This document shows positions 11,830 through 48,877 of a stretch of DNA of 64,000 nt, in pieces. The first letter of the stretch is position 1, and each line of letters opens with the position of its first letter. A program made the position numbers and the translations under genes. The stretch comes from Ostrinia nubilalis. Lineage: Eukaryota; Arthropoda; Insecta; Lepidoptera; Crambidae. The DNA lies in contig NC_087114.1 in assembly GCF_963855985.1 (NCBI RefSeq), forward strand, positions 2,939,001 through 3,003,000. Reading direction: 5' to 3'. A model generated the notes under the pieces. That model saw only the letters and a program-made list of their open reading frames with translations. It was not told the DNA's origin and searched no databases.

Positions 11830-13660
11830 AACCCACACAGATTAGGCCATTCCACATAGCTTGTCATGTCATGCCACATATTGTCCTCCTCACACAGATA
11901 TCAGGACATCTCACGCAGAATGACAATGTCCGCCCAGCTTCATGACAATGTCCACTGGTGTATGATCAACAAGTACATCATATACATTATTATTATTATT
12001 TTCAAACCATTCCCATAACCACAACATTATCAAAATATTAAGATGAATAACACAACTACTTATATCATCACTGACAACAAAACAATGCAAGTGAAACATA
12101 TTGATGCTTAACATTGTGTTTGGGTGAACACCAAGTTGCTCCACACACAAATGCAACTTTATCAAAATAAACTTCTTGTTATTATCTTAGGTAACAGCAC
12201 AATTGCAAATACTTCAATGAAGTTACCATCCTCAAAGCATTCACAAGAAATACCCAAGTACTTTAAATAACTTTTTGCTTAAGGCTGCTAGCGGCACTTG
12301 GGAAGTTCTAAAGTCTAGCAGTAGACTGTAGCCAATTAATTATTAAAATCTGTTCACACTCAAGTTAATTGTATGCAATTTCATGCCAATGACAAGAATA
12401 AGCACAGTTAAACAACCAAGCCACAGTGGCACTGCTAGTCTCAGCTCAACCCTTGCAATAAAACATTAATTCAACTCACCAAATATCACAGCTGATTCCT
12501 TTTGTATTGCATTTTCACTCACCAAATATCACAGCTGATGCCTTTTGTATTGCATTACCTTCTGTCCAACTCCAAATCACTTATGTAGAGTACCCTTGCT
12601 CAGTGTTAAGCTTTACTCAGGTATTGTGCTTGACCGATTTGCTCACCACAGGGCCAACCCGCAGACAGATAGGTCACCATATTATCTAAAACTCAAGTCA
12701 AATCTAAAAATATGCACACACAACATGCTACAACCAGTAACCTTTTTATTAAACAGCTAATAAATAACCTCAAGATTAAAATCATTTTCACCATGTGAGA
12801 ATAACCAACAATAATGCCTGGTTCACAAGAATACCCTTTAAGTTAAATGTACCACATTCTTTATATTTTTTGTAATAATAATAATAATTGGATAAATTTT
12901 AATCACCCACACTAATTTTCAATTTTAGTAATACAACCCAAATGACTACTGGCAGTAGAAATTATTTGATAAGTTGGAGAAATTCAATATTAACATTATC
13001 CTTACTCAAATATAGCTTCATGTAACATAATTTTGTGTCTTGCATCTACAGTAATCAGGAGTACACAATAATTATGTTTCACAATAATTGAAGTATCAAT
13101 CACTATAAGAATACCAAGAATCCCCATGTTCAATGATATAACTGGCTGCTTTACTTAATTTCAATTAGCTAAATGTTTTAAGTTATTTCATCTTGTAGTA
13201 TTTACTCAACATCAAGAAAGAAACATCATGATACTAAAACTGATTTACACAACACAGATCTTAGTTTCAATTTACTTTATTAAAGCTAATTATTAATTCT
13301 TCTCCAAAATAATGCCAAGAGGTTACTCAGGCATGATTACCAAACTTATTTTAATTTATCTGACCATGTTCTATCTATTCTTTATAGATTTTAAATCTCA
13401 ACAGGTTATTCTTCACAGAATGTAAACATGAACAAATTAACACCGTGCAATTTAATTTGCTTTACTAAAATAGTTTATTAGGCATTGCAATTAAAGTGAG
13501 CACATACCATAGCTTTCACACACATTCCTAGCCTTATCAGTAAAGACTGACAATACCTATATCATTTGATGCATCATTCACTTCCATGCATTATTTTGCT
13601 CAAAAAAAGAAATGTGTTAATATTGTTGCTGTTGGAATAATCGATAATAATAATAAATCG
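11830..13660. other. AT-rich interior between the 240-bp repeats
   Basis: The stretch has no recognisable gene. A 46-bp segment (ACTCACCAAATATCACAGCT, then TTTTGTATTGCATT) is duplicated in tandem at about 12474 and 12522. Read on the minus strand, its end resembles a splice donor (TTTG/GTGAGT), which is weak evidence for a minus-strand exon. Confidence 0.35.
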
Positions 13661-13663
13661 TAC

Positions 13664-13678
13664 CTGCTCTGGGGCCAT
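13664..13678 (-). CDS. Candidate tiny first coding exon (weak)
   Basis: On the minus strand ATGGCCCCAGAGCAG is followed directly by GTACGA, a good donor. This would code for MAPEQ and then splice. No downstream exon could be matched to it, so it may be chance. Confidence 0.15.
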
Positions 13679-13960
13679 CGTTAGTCAAATTGTTCACCAC
13701 TTACGTGACCACAAGCCAAGTTACGGAGGGAGTATCTTCATAATTTGCGTCCATCATTTCTTGTACTTAAATACTTTTCTGCATCTCACACCTTTGTCAG
13801 CGTGGTTTCCTTGACATTCTCTCTTCATCATATTCCATTATAATCATAGAATCGTGGGCGTTTTGTGATAACATTCGTGACAAATAACAGGAAGCATTGG
13901 TCACCTGGAACACTTTGAAATCACGTTACTATCATAGGTTTCAGATCTCACTTCTGAACT

Positions 13961-14205
13961 ATTAGGGGCCGGTCGATCTATTCTCATAAATAAAACACTG
14001 GATACTCATCTTTCACATTATATTGCCTTACTTTAGATACAATTCATCACTTAGCACAAAAGCGCGCGGAGTCGTCTCCGCGCGTCCCTCTATTCTGACG
14101 TTTGATTCTCGTGTGACATTGACAATACGTCAATGTCACTATGACAGCAGCTCATTGGCTATAACGATACCGCTATTTTAACGTTTTAGATTTTTCATAA
14201 TTAAC
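13961..14205 (+). repeat. 240-bp direct repeat, right copy
   Basis: Identical to 10226-10469. If the pair are long terminal repeats, the flanks TCCAACA (left) and TTAACAAACA (right) would allow a 4-bp AACA target duplication, but the same bases also follow the left copy, so this is not secure. Confidence 0.85.
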
Positions 14206-14909
14206 AAACAGTAAACGTCATTTGACCTAACGAAATAAATTTTTACATTGTTATTTTCTCCATTTTCCTGTGGTAAATTAGAAGGGGTCATGTTCCTGCA
14301 ATGGAGACTAAATGACTTGATGATGATGATAAAATGAAATAGGATAATTAATGAAAATAACCTTTGAAATCAGTCTTCTTTAAATCTGATATGACTGGGA
14401 ATATCATAAGTTTTCAAACGTCAACAAAATAATCTAACTGAATTGTAGAATAAGTTGATAATTTATTAGTAACTTAAACTAATAACATTTATGGTAGATG
14501 CTAAGTTTTATAGCTAAGAGTTATCAATTTACATACATTGGGATTGGAATCCATCACGCACGTGACTTCACTAGCCTATTAAGACAGTACATTGTTACGA
14601 AAGTATAGCTGTAGTAGCAAGCTATGGATGTACACACAGTTTATCATAAATAAATAAATCATCATCATCAATATAGATCTTTGTACAATGCAGGGTCAAC
14701 AAATTAAAAAATCTTTATTTGTATGGACTTATTTAGTAGAAAAATTAGAAGCCTTTACATATCTCATGATTTTTACCCTAAAACCTAGGTAAATAGTGGT
14801 CACACAAGAATACTATCCATTTATTTATTTAAGCAAAAATAACGTACAAAAGGTGGACTTGATGCTAAAAGCTACATTATTCTCAAAAGTACCCTATGTT
14901 TTGTTCCAG
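14206..14909. other. Non-coding, probably intron of Rbcn-3B
   Basis: AT-rich sequence that runs up to the acceptor TTTTGTTCCAG at 14909. No feature is recognised. The first visible exon starts with two bases of a split codon, so at least one more exon must lie upstream, here or outside the window. Confidence 0.4.
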
Positions 14910-41392
<26,483 letters not shown>

Positions 41393-41394
41393 AC

Positions 41395-42160
41395 ACAACT
41401 CAATAACAGCTTACTGACGAAAAATAATGACTTACTGACGTCATATAATAACTTGCTGACACCTATCACCAACTTATTGACGTCATTCAACTTTGCACCG
41501 TCACGCTCATGACATAATTTATAATAACTTACAACAGCCTACTGACGCCTCGTCTGGGCCAATAGCCGCACCGTCACGCTCATGCTTGCTGACGGCTCCG
41601 AGACTAGGTTCAACGTGTAGGCTAGGAAACACCAGACACTAGATTACACACCAAACACAGCCTGACTGACGTAAAATAATGACTTACACGCCAATAAACT
41701 GCTTGCTGACGTCAAATAATAACTTACTGACGACTAGCACCGGCTTACTGACACCAAATGACTCTGAGACTAGGTTCAACGTGTAGGCCAGGGCAGACAC
41801 CACACACTAGATTACTGACGCCATTTAATACCTTGCTGAAGTCATATAATACTATCTGACACCATAAGACTCTAGATTTGCCGCGCTAGATTCAGACACA
41901 AGCCTTGATAGTAAATACCAGCTTACTGACGCCACATAATAACTTACTGACTCCAAACAACTGCTTGCTGACGTCTCCTAATAACTTACTGACGTTAAAC
42001 GTATTAAAATATGGCTCTGAGACTAGATTCAACGCGTAATCACGTGTTTGTACTACATGAAGCAATAAAGGTATTAAATTTTGATTATTAGATACCAAAT
42101 ACCGGCTTCTGACGACAAATTGCTTGCTGACACTAATCACCTGCTTACTGACGGCAGCAA
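41395..42160 (+). repeat. 3' UTR ladder of terminal-exon pieces and TTACTGACG units
   Basis: CCTCGTCTGGGCCAATAGCC to TTCAACGTGTAGG at 41547-41621 repeats the last 75 bp of the coding exon including the stop. Shorter echoes of GAGACTAGGTTCAACGTGTA lie at 41765-41788 and 42018-42040. Between them a degenerate tandem repeat of (A)ATAACTTACTGACGTCA runs through. AATAAA at 42063-42068 is the likely poly(A) signal. Confidence 0.85.
42063..42068 (+). terminator. Rbcn-3B: Likely poly(A) signal of Rbcn-3B
   Basis: First AATAAA after the stop codon, about 670 bp downstream, inside GAAGCAATAAAGG. No closer canonical signal was seen. Confidence 0.5.
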
Positions 42161-42161
42161 T

Positions 42162-42313
42162 AGTCCGGTCGCCGAGCACGTAGAATTTCGTCCAATGACC
42201 CCAAGCTACCTATCCTTATCGCTCGCGCGTAATTATATTGCTGTTGCGACTGTGCGACGGGCGGCCGTAGTGAGTGTACGAGCGACGAATTTCTACGTGC
42301 TCGGCGACCGGAT
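42162..42313. mobile_element. Foldback MITE copy 2 (AGTCCGGTCGCCGAGCACGT family)
   Basis: Left arm as in 45141-45306; the right arm has lost the part from TAATTATG to GTCATTGGA and keeps only GAATTTCTACGTGCTCGGCG. Compare 3994-4200. Confidence 0.85.
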
Positions 42314-43340
42314 TTCAAATAAAATTTCAACACTAAATAAATATTTTATAGATATAAATGTATAATGACGTTAAGACATTCGCATGTACTATTGTATTTT
42401 CATGTAATTTTGAGGACAGGTGTGAAGTATTATTATGGAGAGGCTTAACTAAAATTGACCTTATTTTTTGATATGTAAGGTATATTATTCATTGACTAAC
42501 ATCAGTAATTATATTCTTTATTTTATTTTAGATATTATTGAACTTAGTTTAGGCCGATTTATTGGTTTTAGTCCTTTTTGTTGTACTGATATGCAGTTCA
42601 TAGCATATTTATCTATTAATTTCTTTAATTACGAACCTTATAAAAAGATACAAAGTCGGAAATGCTTTGGATAAATCTGCCGTTGACTGTACTATGAAGA
42701 AAATATTGCAAATTAATTAATATTCAAAATAACCTGTGTCTAAACTAATTCTTAATTCTTATAATTAATTTATTTTCGTCTCCAGCGTCTTTAATTTTAA
42801 TTTGATTTCAAATTAATCATTGCGTATGAGATTATCAGTATTTTTCTTAACAAAATTATTGTCGTATTTAATTTAGTTTTATTTAATGACTAATACCTTA
42901 GTATATTTAGTTGCTTTGTGACTAAAATGTGGTAAATGTTGTGACTGTTTAGTTAAATATTTTAGACTTAAGTTTCTGCATTTATGGATTAGAATTGACA
43001 CTTAATATCCTCGTATAAGAAACGAGACTCAAAATTCGATTGAAATGCATGTGTTTGATTGATTTCTTCTGTTTGAGTATTTATATTTATTGAGTAAAGT
43101 TTCAATATGATCTACATATGTAATGTCTTTATTTAGATGCCATCTTGAGAATAACAATAACAAGTAACTGGGTAACAGTAATTTTAAATTGATACATTCT
43201 AATTATGTATATTAAAGATAAGCAATTTTTCTTTCCACTGTAAAGTTGCTACTGACTAGCACAATGTTAGAACTTAACACACAACAAATATGTTCCAAAA
43301 ATATTTGGTTCTCCATACAAATCATGAACTCGAAATCACA
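42314..43340. other. AT-rich intergenic, nothing recognised
   Basis: More than 70 percent AT by eye, with no supported coding frame, RNA gene or repeat. Confidence 0.4.
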
Positions 43341-43342
43341 GA

Positions 43343-43428
43343 AAATCAAATCAATATTTTGACATTTTAAATGACTGTCACTTTGACAGTTGTTTACGGC
43401 CCAAATGTTAAAATATTGATTTGATTTG
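43343..43428. repeat. Short inverted repeat
   Basis: AATCAAATCAATATTTTGAC and its complement around 43408-43428, with AAATGACTGTCACTTTGACAG in the loop. Probably a small foldback element. Confidence 0.6.
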
Positions 43429-43719
43429 ATAAACCAACTTAAATCCATATAATTTGTGAAAAGAAGCGAATATTTTTTAGGTAACTTTAATTTAAAATAT
43501 TATTATATTTTTTCATTTGTGTAACTTATCTTAATTTTTAGAAAAAAATATTATTGTGCCCTTTCTTTAAGGCTACAAGTACGGTTCGGTTCTAAAGTAT
43601 ATCTTAATACGTAGCATCCCTACTACTTTATAAGCGAAGGGATAAATCGCCTATTATTGTCCTGTACCTGTATTCCACGCTAGGCAGGCGGGTTGGAGAT
43701 CGCAGTTTAAAAGATTGAT

Positions 43720-43830
43720 GTTTTTCAGAGAGCGCTGCTGCCCTCTCTGATTATGGCAAAACCCTCCACTATAGTGGAGGAGGCTCATAGTCCAGCAGTG
43801 GACTGTAAAGGGCTGTTGATGACCTGTATT
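43720..43830 (+). repeat. RTE-tail-like fragment with short palindrome
   Basis: CCCTCCACTATAGTGGAGG is a perfect palindrome, followed by CATAGTCCAGCAGTGGACTG, which resembles an RTE 3' end. Another GACCTGTATTCC at about 43822 repeats CTGTATTCC near 43669. Confidence 0.5.
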
Positions 43831-44587
43831 CCAAATTTCTATTAATTTTGATATCATTTATTTTGTAGATTAGTTAACTTTTTTCACACAAAGTTACAAT
43901 CTCCAGTAATTAATATGGATTTGTCACGCAAATCTGTTTTAAACCTAATAAATCAGTAGATAAATTTTATTGTAGTAGTATTTTCTTAATCAATTTATTG
44001 TTGATGTAATATCAAATGTATTGAAATGAAATGTTTGTTCAAGTCTATGTTATAGAACAATAAGTAAATGTAAGCGTATATAAAATTAAATAAATGGTTG
44101 CTATCGAAATATTCTTTAATTTCTTAATAATTGCCATAAGTTTTGACGGTAGCTTAACTTTAAATAAAAGCCCGGTCGGCGGCCGTGACGTCACATCGAC
44201 GCTCAAGACTGTGTGAGTTTACATCAAACGTCCTTAGTGAGCGCGTTAAAAAAATATATGAAAATTTTAGTTCTTGAAAGTTTCCGCTAGGGGCGCTGTA
44301 CAATCCGTCATACATTATTTTTATTGCTGTGTTCATTTTCAATCAGTGCTAGGGAAAGTCGCATTAGCGAGATGCACAGTTAGCTCGATGGAGTTGTAGA
44401 TTTTTAATTGATATTGACGAATTGCCATTCCGTACCGCACGTATTTGTGATGTGAAAAACGATTTCCCTTTTGAAGTAACTAAAAATTTGAGTGTTTTTG
44501 TACAAGTAAAATAAAGTTTGTATTTCGGAATGTTAGTCGTATTAAACTAACCATCATTGCATTGTTAAAAGTTAACTTGCGCAATAT

Positions 44588-44780
44588 TTCATTTTGTGGT
44601 GGGTAGTTGAACAGAAACCATGCTTGATAGTTTGAATTCTTTAGTGTACGACGAGCCTGGTGTTATTTTGTGTTTGTGAAGTGTGGTGAACTGTTAAAAA
44701 CAAATCTGTTCGACTGTTGAACCTACTTTGGACCTTGGGGGTACCTGATGTCGTCTTGAAATCATCATCTACTAAAGGTA
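44588..44780 (+). repeat. Dispersed repeat related to 6130-6360
   Basis: GGGTAGTTGAACAGAAACCA, TTTAGTGTACGACG and GGTGTTATTTTGTGTTTGTG follow the order seen at 6130-6240. It ends near TCTACTAAAGGTAAGTCG, which has the look of a splice donor. It may be the 5' region of a retroelement. Confidence 0.5.
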
Positions 44781-45140
44781 AGTCGAACCCTAACTTTTTT
44801 ATGATGAACAAGGCAGTTATTTGACCGCAATCGCACCTGATGTTAGGTGAGATGCTGTGACTTTTCACACTAATTACCACTAGGATAGTACATAATCAAG
44901 TGCTTATTCTTATTATGTTCGGGAAAGACAGCAGCAAGTAACGAATAAAATGGAGCATAAGGCACAAAATAAAACAAGCATTTATCACATAAAGACACAT
45001 TTATTTCCAGTAGGTACAGATTTGGCACATTTACTTATAACTAATGCAGATCTTACATTAAAGTTTAAACATTGAGTAAACCAGTCGAAATTTTCAAGTA
45101 TATTACGCTGAGGCAGCGTTGTTTCATAAATGCTGGGTAA

Positions 45141-45306
45141 AGTCCGGTCGCCGAGCACGTAGAATTTCGTCCAATGACCCCAAGCTACCCATCCTTATCG
45201 CTCACGCGTAATTATATTACTGTCAGGCTCGCACACTCACTGCGGCCGCCCGTCGCACAGTCGGATGGGTCATTGGACGAAACTCTACGTGCTCGGCGAC
45301 CGGACT
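45141..45306. mobile_element. Foldback MITE copy 3 (AGTCCGGTCGCCGAGCACGT family)
   Basis: The ends AGTCCGGTCGCCGAGCACGT and ACGTGCTCGGCGACCGGACT are perfect inverted repeats. The middle of the right arm is partly deleted. Best preserved ends of the three copies. Confidence 0.9.
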
Positions 45307-45359
45307 GTAGTATTACCCATAATCATCCAACAGAAATATTGTTATAAATATTAAACAAT

Positions 45360-45860
45360 AGCTGGTAGGGCCGAAAAGACATGTAAAGTGCCCTTAAAGG
45401 CTATTTTATGTTTATTTTGACGTGTCAGAATCAGGCGCGGATCCAGCCCTCAAAAAAGGTTGTGGGCACAGCCACCAAAAATTAGCAAAGTGAGAGTTGG
45501 ATTGGAGTACTAACTCACTCATGAACAATCATGGACTTACCTGTGTTTTGAACAATTTTTTAATTTGATATTTTTTACATCATCAAATCAAACTGGACTT
45601 GGGCAGGCGCGGTAGTAGCGCCAAGTGATCGGTGTGGCGGCGGCGTTTTAGTGGAATGGCTGTGTTCCAAATCACGCTCGATTTTTTAAAGGCTCATCAG
45701 TCAGCCGTTTTTATCATCAGCCTATCGATCTTATCAATAGATCATAATATTAAAACAAGCAAATTAGGGTTGTGGGCATGCCCACAGTGCCCACAACGGT
45801 GGATCCGCGCCTGGTCAGAATATTGGTCAAAACTGAATAAATATTTTTCATTTTCAATCA
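45360..45860 (-). mobile_element. Retroposon copy interrupted by a hAT-like element
   Basis: GACATGTAAAGTGCCCTTAA at the left and AAAACTGAATAAATATTTTT at the right correspond to continuous sequence at about 55385-55490. The hAT-like element at 45432-45813 splits them. Confidence 0.7.
45432..45813. mobile_element. hAT-like element with 14-bp ends and perfect 8-bp target duplication
   Basis: It begins CAGGCGCGGATCCA and ends TGGATCCGCGCCTG, a perfect inverted pair. GTCAGAAT flanks both sides (45424-45431 and 45814-45821). 382 bp without transposase. Inner GTTGTGGGCA repeats near both ends extend the arms. Confidence 0.92.
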
Positions 45861-45861
45861 G

Positions 45862-46270
45862 TTAAGTAACAAAGTCGACCAAAAAGCAAGATATCATAAA
45901 AACCTGACTAAAAAAGGGCACAAAAAGCAGAAAAATAATTGCCTTCCACCCCTTGTTGTGGATAAAAAAAATCTTTGGACATTTTACACTGTGCCTATAG
46001 TCCCAAACTAAAAAAAAAAAAAAATCTGGACACCGCGGTACAGCTTTTCGTCCCTCAAAGAGCAGTGACATCTCTCGGAAAATAACACAAACAAGTTTCA
46101 TGGAAGGTTTATACATAGGTTCAATTCCCGCCTTAGGCAGTTCGATTTTTTCAAGTTATTTATAATTTTCAAATTAGTTTGAGATGCAACTCTTAACGCT
46201 AAAAAATTAAATAATAATATCATGATTGATACTTTCGGAGTCAGTACTTTGAACTATCAATGAAGTAGTG
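45862..46270. other. No gene seen
   Basis: AT-rich with poly(A) runs (46008-46024). No supported feature. Confidence 0.35.
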
Positions 46271-46274
46271 TAGG

Positions 46275-46939
46275 TTATTCCCGATGTCCCCCACTATTTG
46301 TCCACCACTGGTGGACATCGAGAAAAAAAGTTGCAATGTCCACCAGTGGGGGACAGCGTTACTGAAATCTTCCCGTTGGGCCCTACTGGTGGACACTGAG
46401 AAGAAATGAGTTGCTCTGTCCCTCAGTGGTGGACATCGAAACCAAAAAAGTTCCGTTGTCCTCCACTATTATATTTGTGTTCATGAATACAAACATTTTA
46501 AGTAAATCTTATACTAATAATTAATTATAATACATTCATTTTTAAAGCATTTTTATTATAGTTTAAAACAATCCTTAATTTATACTGACGCCCCTTGGAA
46601 TTGTGCTTACGTAGACAAAATATGAACCGGATACAATTGTTGAGAAGGCGGAGAAGCTATAATAAAAATGCTTTAAAAATGTATGTATTATAATTATTAG
46701 TATAAGATTTACTTAAAATGTTTGTATTCATGAACACAAATATAATAGTGGAGGACAACGGAACTTTTTTGGTTTCGATGTCCACCACTGAGGGACAGAG
46801 CAACTCATTTCTTCTCAGTGTCCACCAGTAGGGCCCAACGGGAAGATTTCAGTAGCGCTGTCCCCCACTGGTGGACATTGCAACTTTTTTTCTCGATGTC
46901 CACCAGTGGTGGACAAATAGTGGGGGACATCGGGAATAA
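46275..46939. mobile_element. Long near-perfect palindrome (foldback element), 665 bp
   Basis: Left arm 46275-46561 and right arm 46656-46939 are almost perfect inverted copies of about 285 bp around a 94-bp loop. Each arm contains four short variants of GTCCACCAGTGGTGGAC, which are palindromic themselves. The outer ends are TTATTCCCGATGTCCCCC and its complement. There is no coding frame. Only a handful of mismatches between arms are visible, for example GCGTTACTG against CAGTAGCGC. Confidence 0.92.
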
Positions 46940-47110
46940 ACGGAATTTTGTAATGTCACTCTGTATAGTAATACTGTAGATAGAAAATTTTACTCAAAGA
47001 AAACATTCCTTTATTTTTGAAAAGAAAGAGAACTGCATTCAAAGATTTTCGAAAAACCGCACATGTTAAGCTCACTCACTCGCCTTTGTGAATTGCAACA
47101 ACTATAATTA
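46940..47110. repeat. Fragment of the 48491-48877 element plus a piece shared with 62380-62530
   Basis: GTAATGTCACTCTGTATAGT to ACTGCATTCAAAGATTTTCG is inverted relative to 48745-48865. The following CTCACTCACTCGCC..TTGCAACAACT..AATTA resembles 62495-62530. Confidence 0.6.
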
Positions 47111-47394
47111 CTTTCTTCTTAATACATAAATAGAAACTACACATACAAACTCTTTTTGAGTATTGGCATAGTATACTTATAACTACTTCCCTGATTCTCA
47201 GTACATAGCAGCATAATAAAAAATCAAAGGTAAATATTTTTGAAGGCCAAATTGCAAAACATAAACGACTTTTAGTCTTCATTTTCCAATTGTGCCCAAG
47301 AACCGAGAATACTTAGATAAATATGTTAATAATACACTTACTTAAGTCTAAATATCAATTTTATTGCATGCAATATTTAGGAGCAAAACTCATT

Positions 47395-47520
47395 TATTTT
47401 TGCAAATGGGCTTTTAAAAAGCACCTACACGTCCCAATATTAACCCTACCACTGCTTCGGGACAATAAATGGGCCAGTGCTGAGAAGAAGCAATGCTAGA
47501 ACTAAGTCGAATAAAGAATA
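47395..47520 (+). mobile_element. Retroposon fragment, ACGTCCCAATATTAACCCTA type
   Basis: Diverged member of the family at 27370-27535 (CTACCACTGCTTCGGGACAA, GGGCCAGTGCTGAGAAGAAG). Confidence 0.65.
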
Positions 47521-47669
47521 AGAAAATCCTTTAAAAAAAAGGATACTATTAAAGTAAATGATTATTTAAATGACAAGAGTGCATGTACTTTATACTTGCC
47601 TAACTCACTTATTACTATTACATTATCTTGTTTAATGTATATGCTGTATCTAATTGAAAAAGAGGCTGA

Positions 47670-48070
47670 CAAAAGTGACTGAGTTTCTTCCGCCACTTCT
47701 TCTCAGCACCAGCCCATATGTTGTCCCGAAGTGGTGGTAGGGCAAGCTATACAGGGTGTTAGGTAAATGGGTATATGACCCGACACTAGCCTATGATAAC
47801 ATGGGCTTATAAATGGTATGGTGAAGTCAGAAAATTTATGTCTTCATTTTAATTATTTAAATTTTCATACAAATCGGATTTTATAAAATTTATTTTGTAT
47901 GAAAATTAAAAAAACATAAAATGATGATATCAAATTTCTGACTTCACCATACCATTTATATGCCCATGTTAACATGGGCTAGTGTCGCCCATGTTAACCC
48001 AGTTACCAAACACCCTGTATTTGGGATGTGTATAAGCGCCCTGGAAAGAGCCCAAGTACTGAATAACATT
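47670..48070 (-). mobile_element. Retroposon copy split by a TA-type MITE
   Basis: CGCCACTTCTTCTCAGCACC to TAGGGCAAGC continues after the MITE as TTTGGGATGTGTATAAGCGC. The uninterrupted family member at 27412-27520 shows the joined sequence (minus strand), so the pre-insertion site can be read directly. Confidence 0.8.
47752..48017. mobile_element. TA-type foldback MITE, CAGGGTGTTAGGTAAATGGG family, copy 1
   Basis: Ends CAGGGTGTT..AAATGGGTATATG and the inverted right end; TA on both sides. Arms include AAATGGTATGGTGAAGTCAG and its complement. 266 bp. The inner right arm differs slightly from copy 2 (GTCGCCCATGTTAACCCAGTT). Confidence 0.9.
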
Positions 48071-48490
48071 TTTGACTTTGAAGGTTTTTTTCTTGTTTAA
48101 TTTGCTGTGCACAAATTACTAATAATCCCGCTAACCCCTTCAACTAAGCTAAATTATGCTTATGTTGGTAGTAGGTTCACAACAACAGACCAGCTTTTTT
48201 CTGATGTTTTTTTCTCCTATAGCTAATATCGCACGCAATAAAATCAAAAATAATATGGATAGTCCGCACTAATAGAATCTAGCAATTTTCTTAATATAAT
48301 ACGATAAAAACCGTCCAAGTGCGTATCGTGCCACGCGCAGTATAGGGTTCCGTAGTTGCCCATTTCTTCTTTCACCATTAAAATCCTATATTATTGAATT
48401 CTCTGATGAACACAAATGGAACGAACTTCGCTAGGTCAGTGTTAAGGAAGCGTAAAACCTTTTAGTAAAGAAAATAAAGAGTCTTTCTGA

Positions 48491-48877
48491 AATATACAGG
48501 TGGGAATTTTAATAGAAATTTTTACTCGAAGAAAATATACCTTTATTTTTGAAATAAAAAAAACTGCATTCAAAGATTTCGGAAAATTCATTCACCACCA
48601 TTTCATACATTTCCTTTCATTTGATTTATCAAGTTTGTTAGAGATTTCATCCTTATGGACCGTAACGATCGATGCAATAAAAATACAGGATGTATTTTTA
48701 AACAGATTTTAGTCAGTTCGATTCCGGGTGTGGCAAGCGAATTTCCGGAAATCTTTTAATGCAGTTCTCTTTCTTTTCAGAAATAAACGAATGTTTTCTT
48801 TGAGTAAAATTTTCTGTCTACAGTATTAAGAGTACTTTCCCTCCAAGTGGCATTACAATATTCCACCCTGTATATTT
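48491..48877. mobile_element. MITE with ACAGGGTGGAATTTT-like ends, about 385 bp
   Basis: Left ATACAGGTGGGAATTTTAAT, then TTTTTACTCGAAGAAAATAT and AACTGCATTCAAAGATTTCGG, returns inverted on the right (AATCTTTTAATGCAGTTCTC, GTTTTCTTTGAGTAAAATTT, TTCCACCCTGTAT). No coding frame that I would accept. Confidence 0.75.

Noticed and set aside
12507..12689. Possible exon with donor-like GTGAGT on the minus strand
   Set aside because: The donor-like end is duplicated in tandem, no acceptor was found and the peptide has no similarity.
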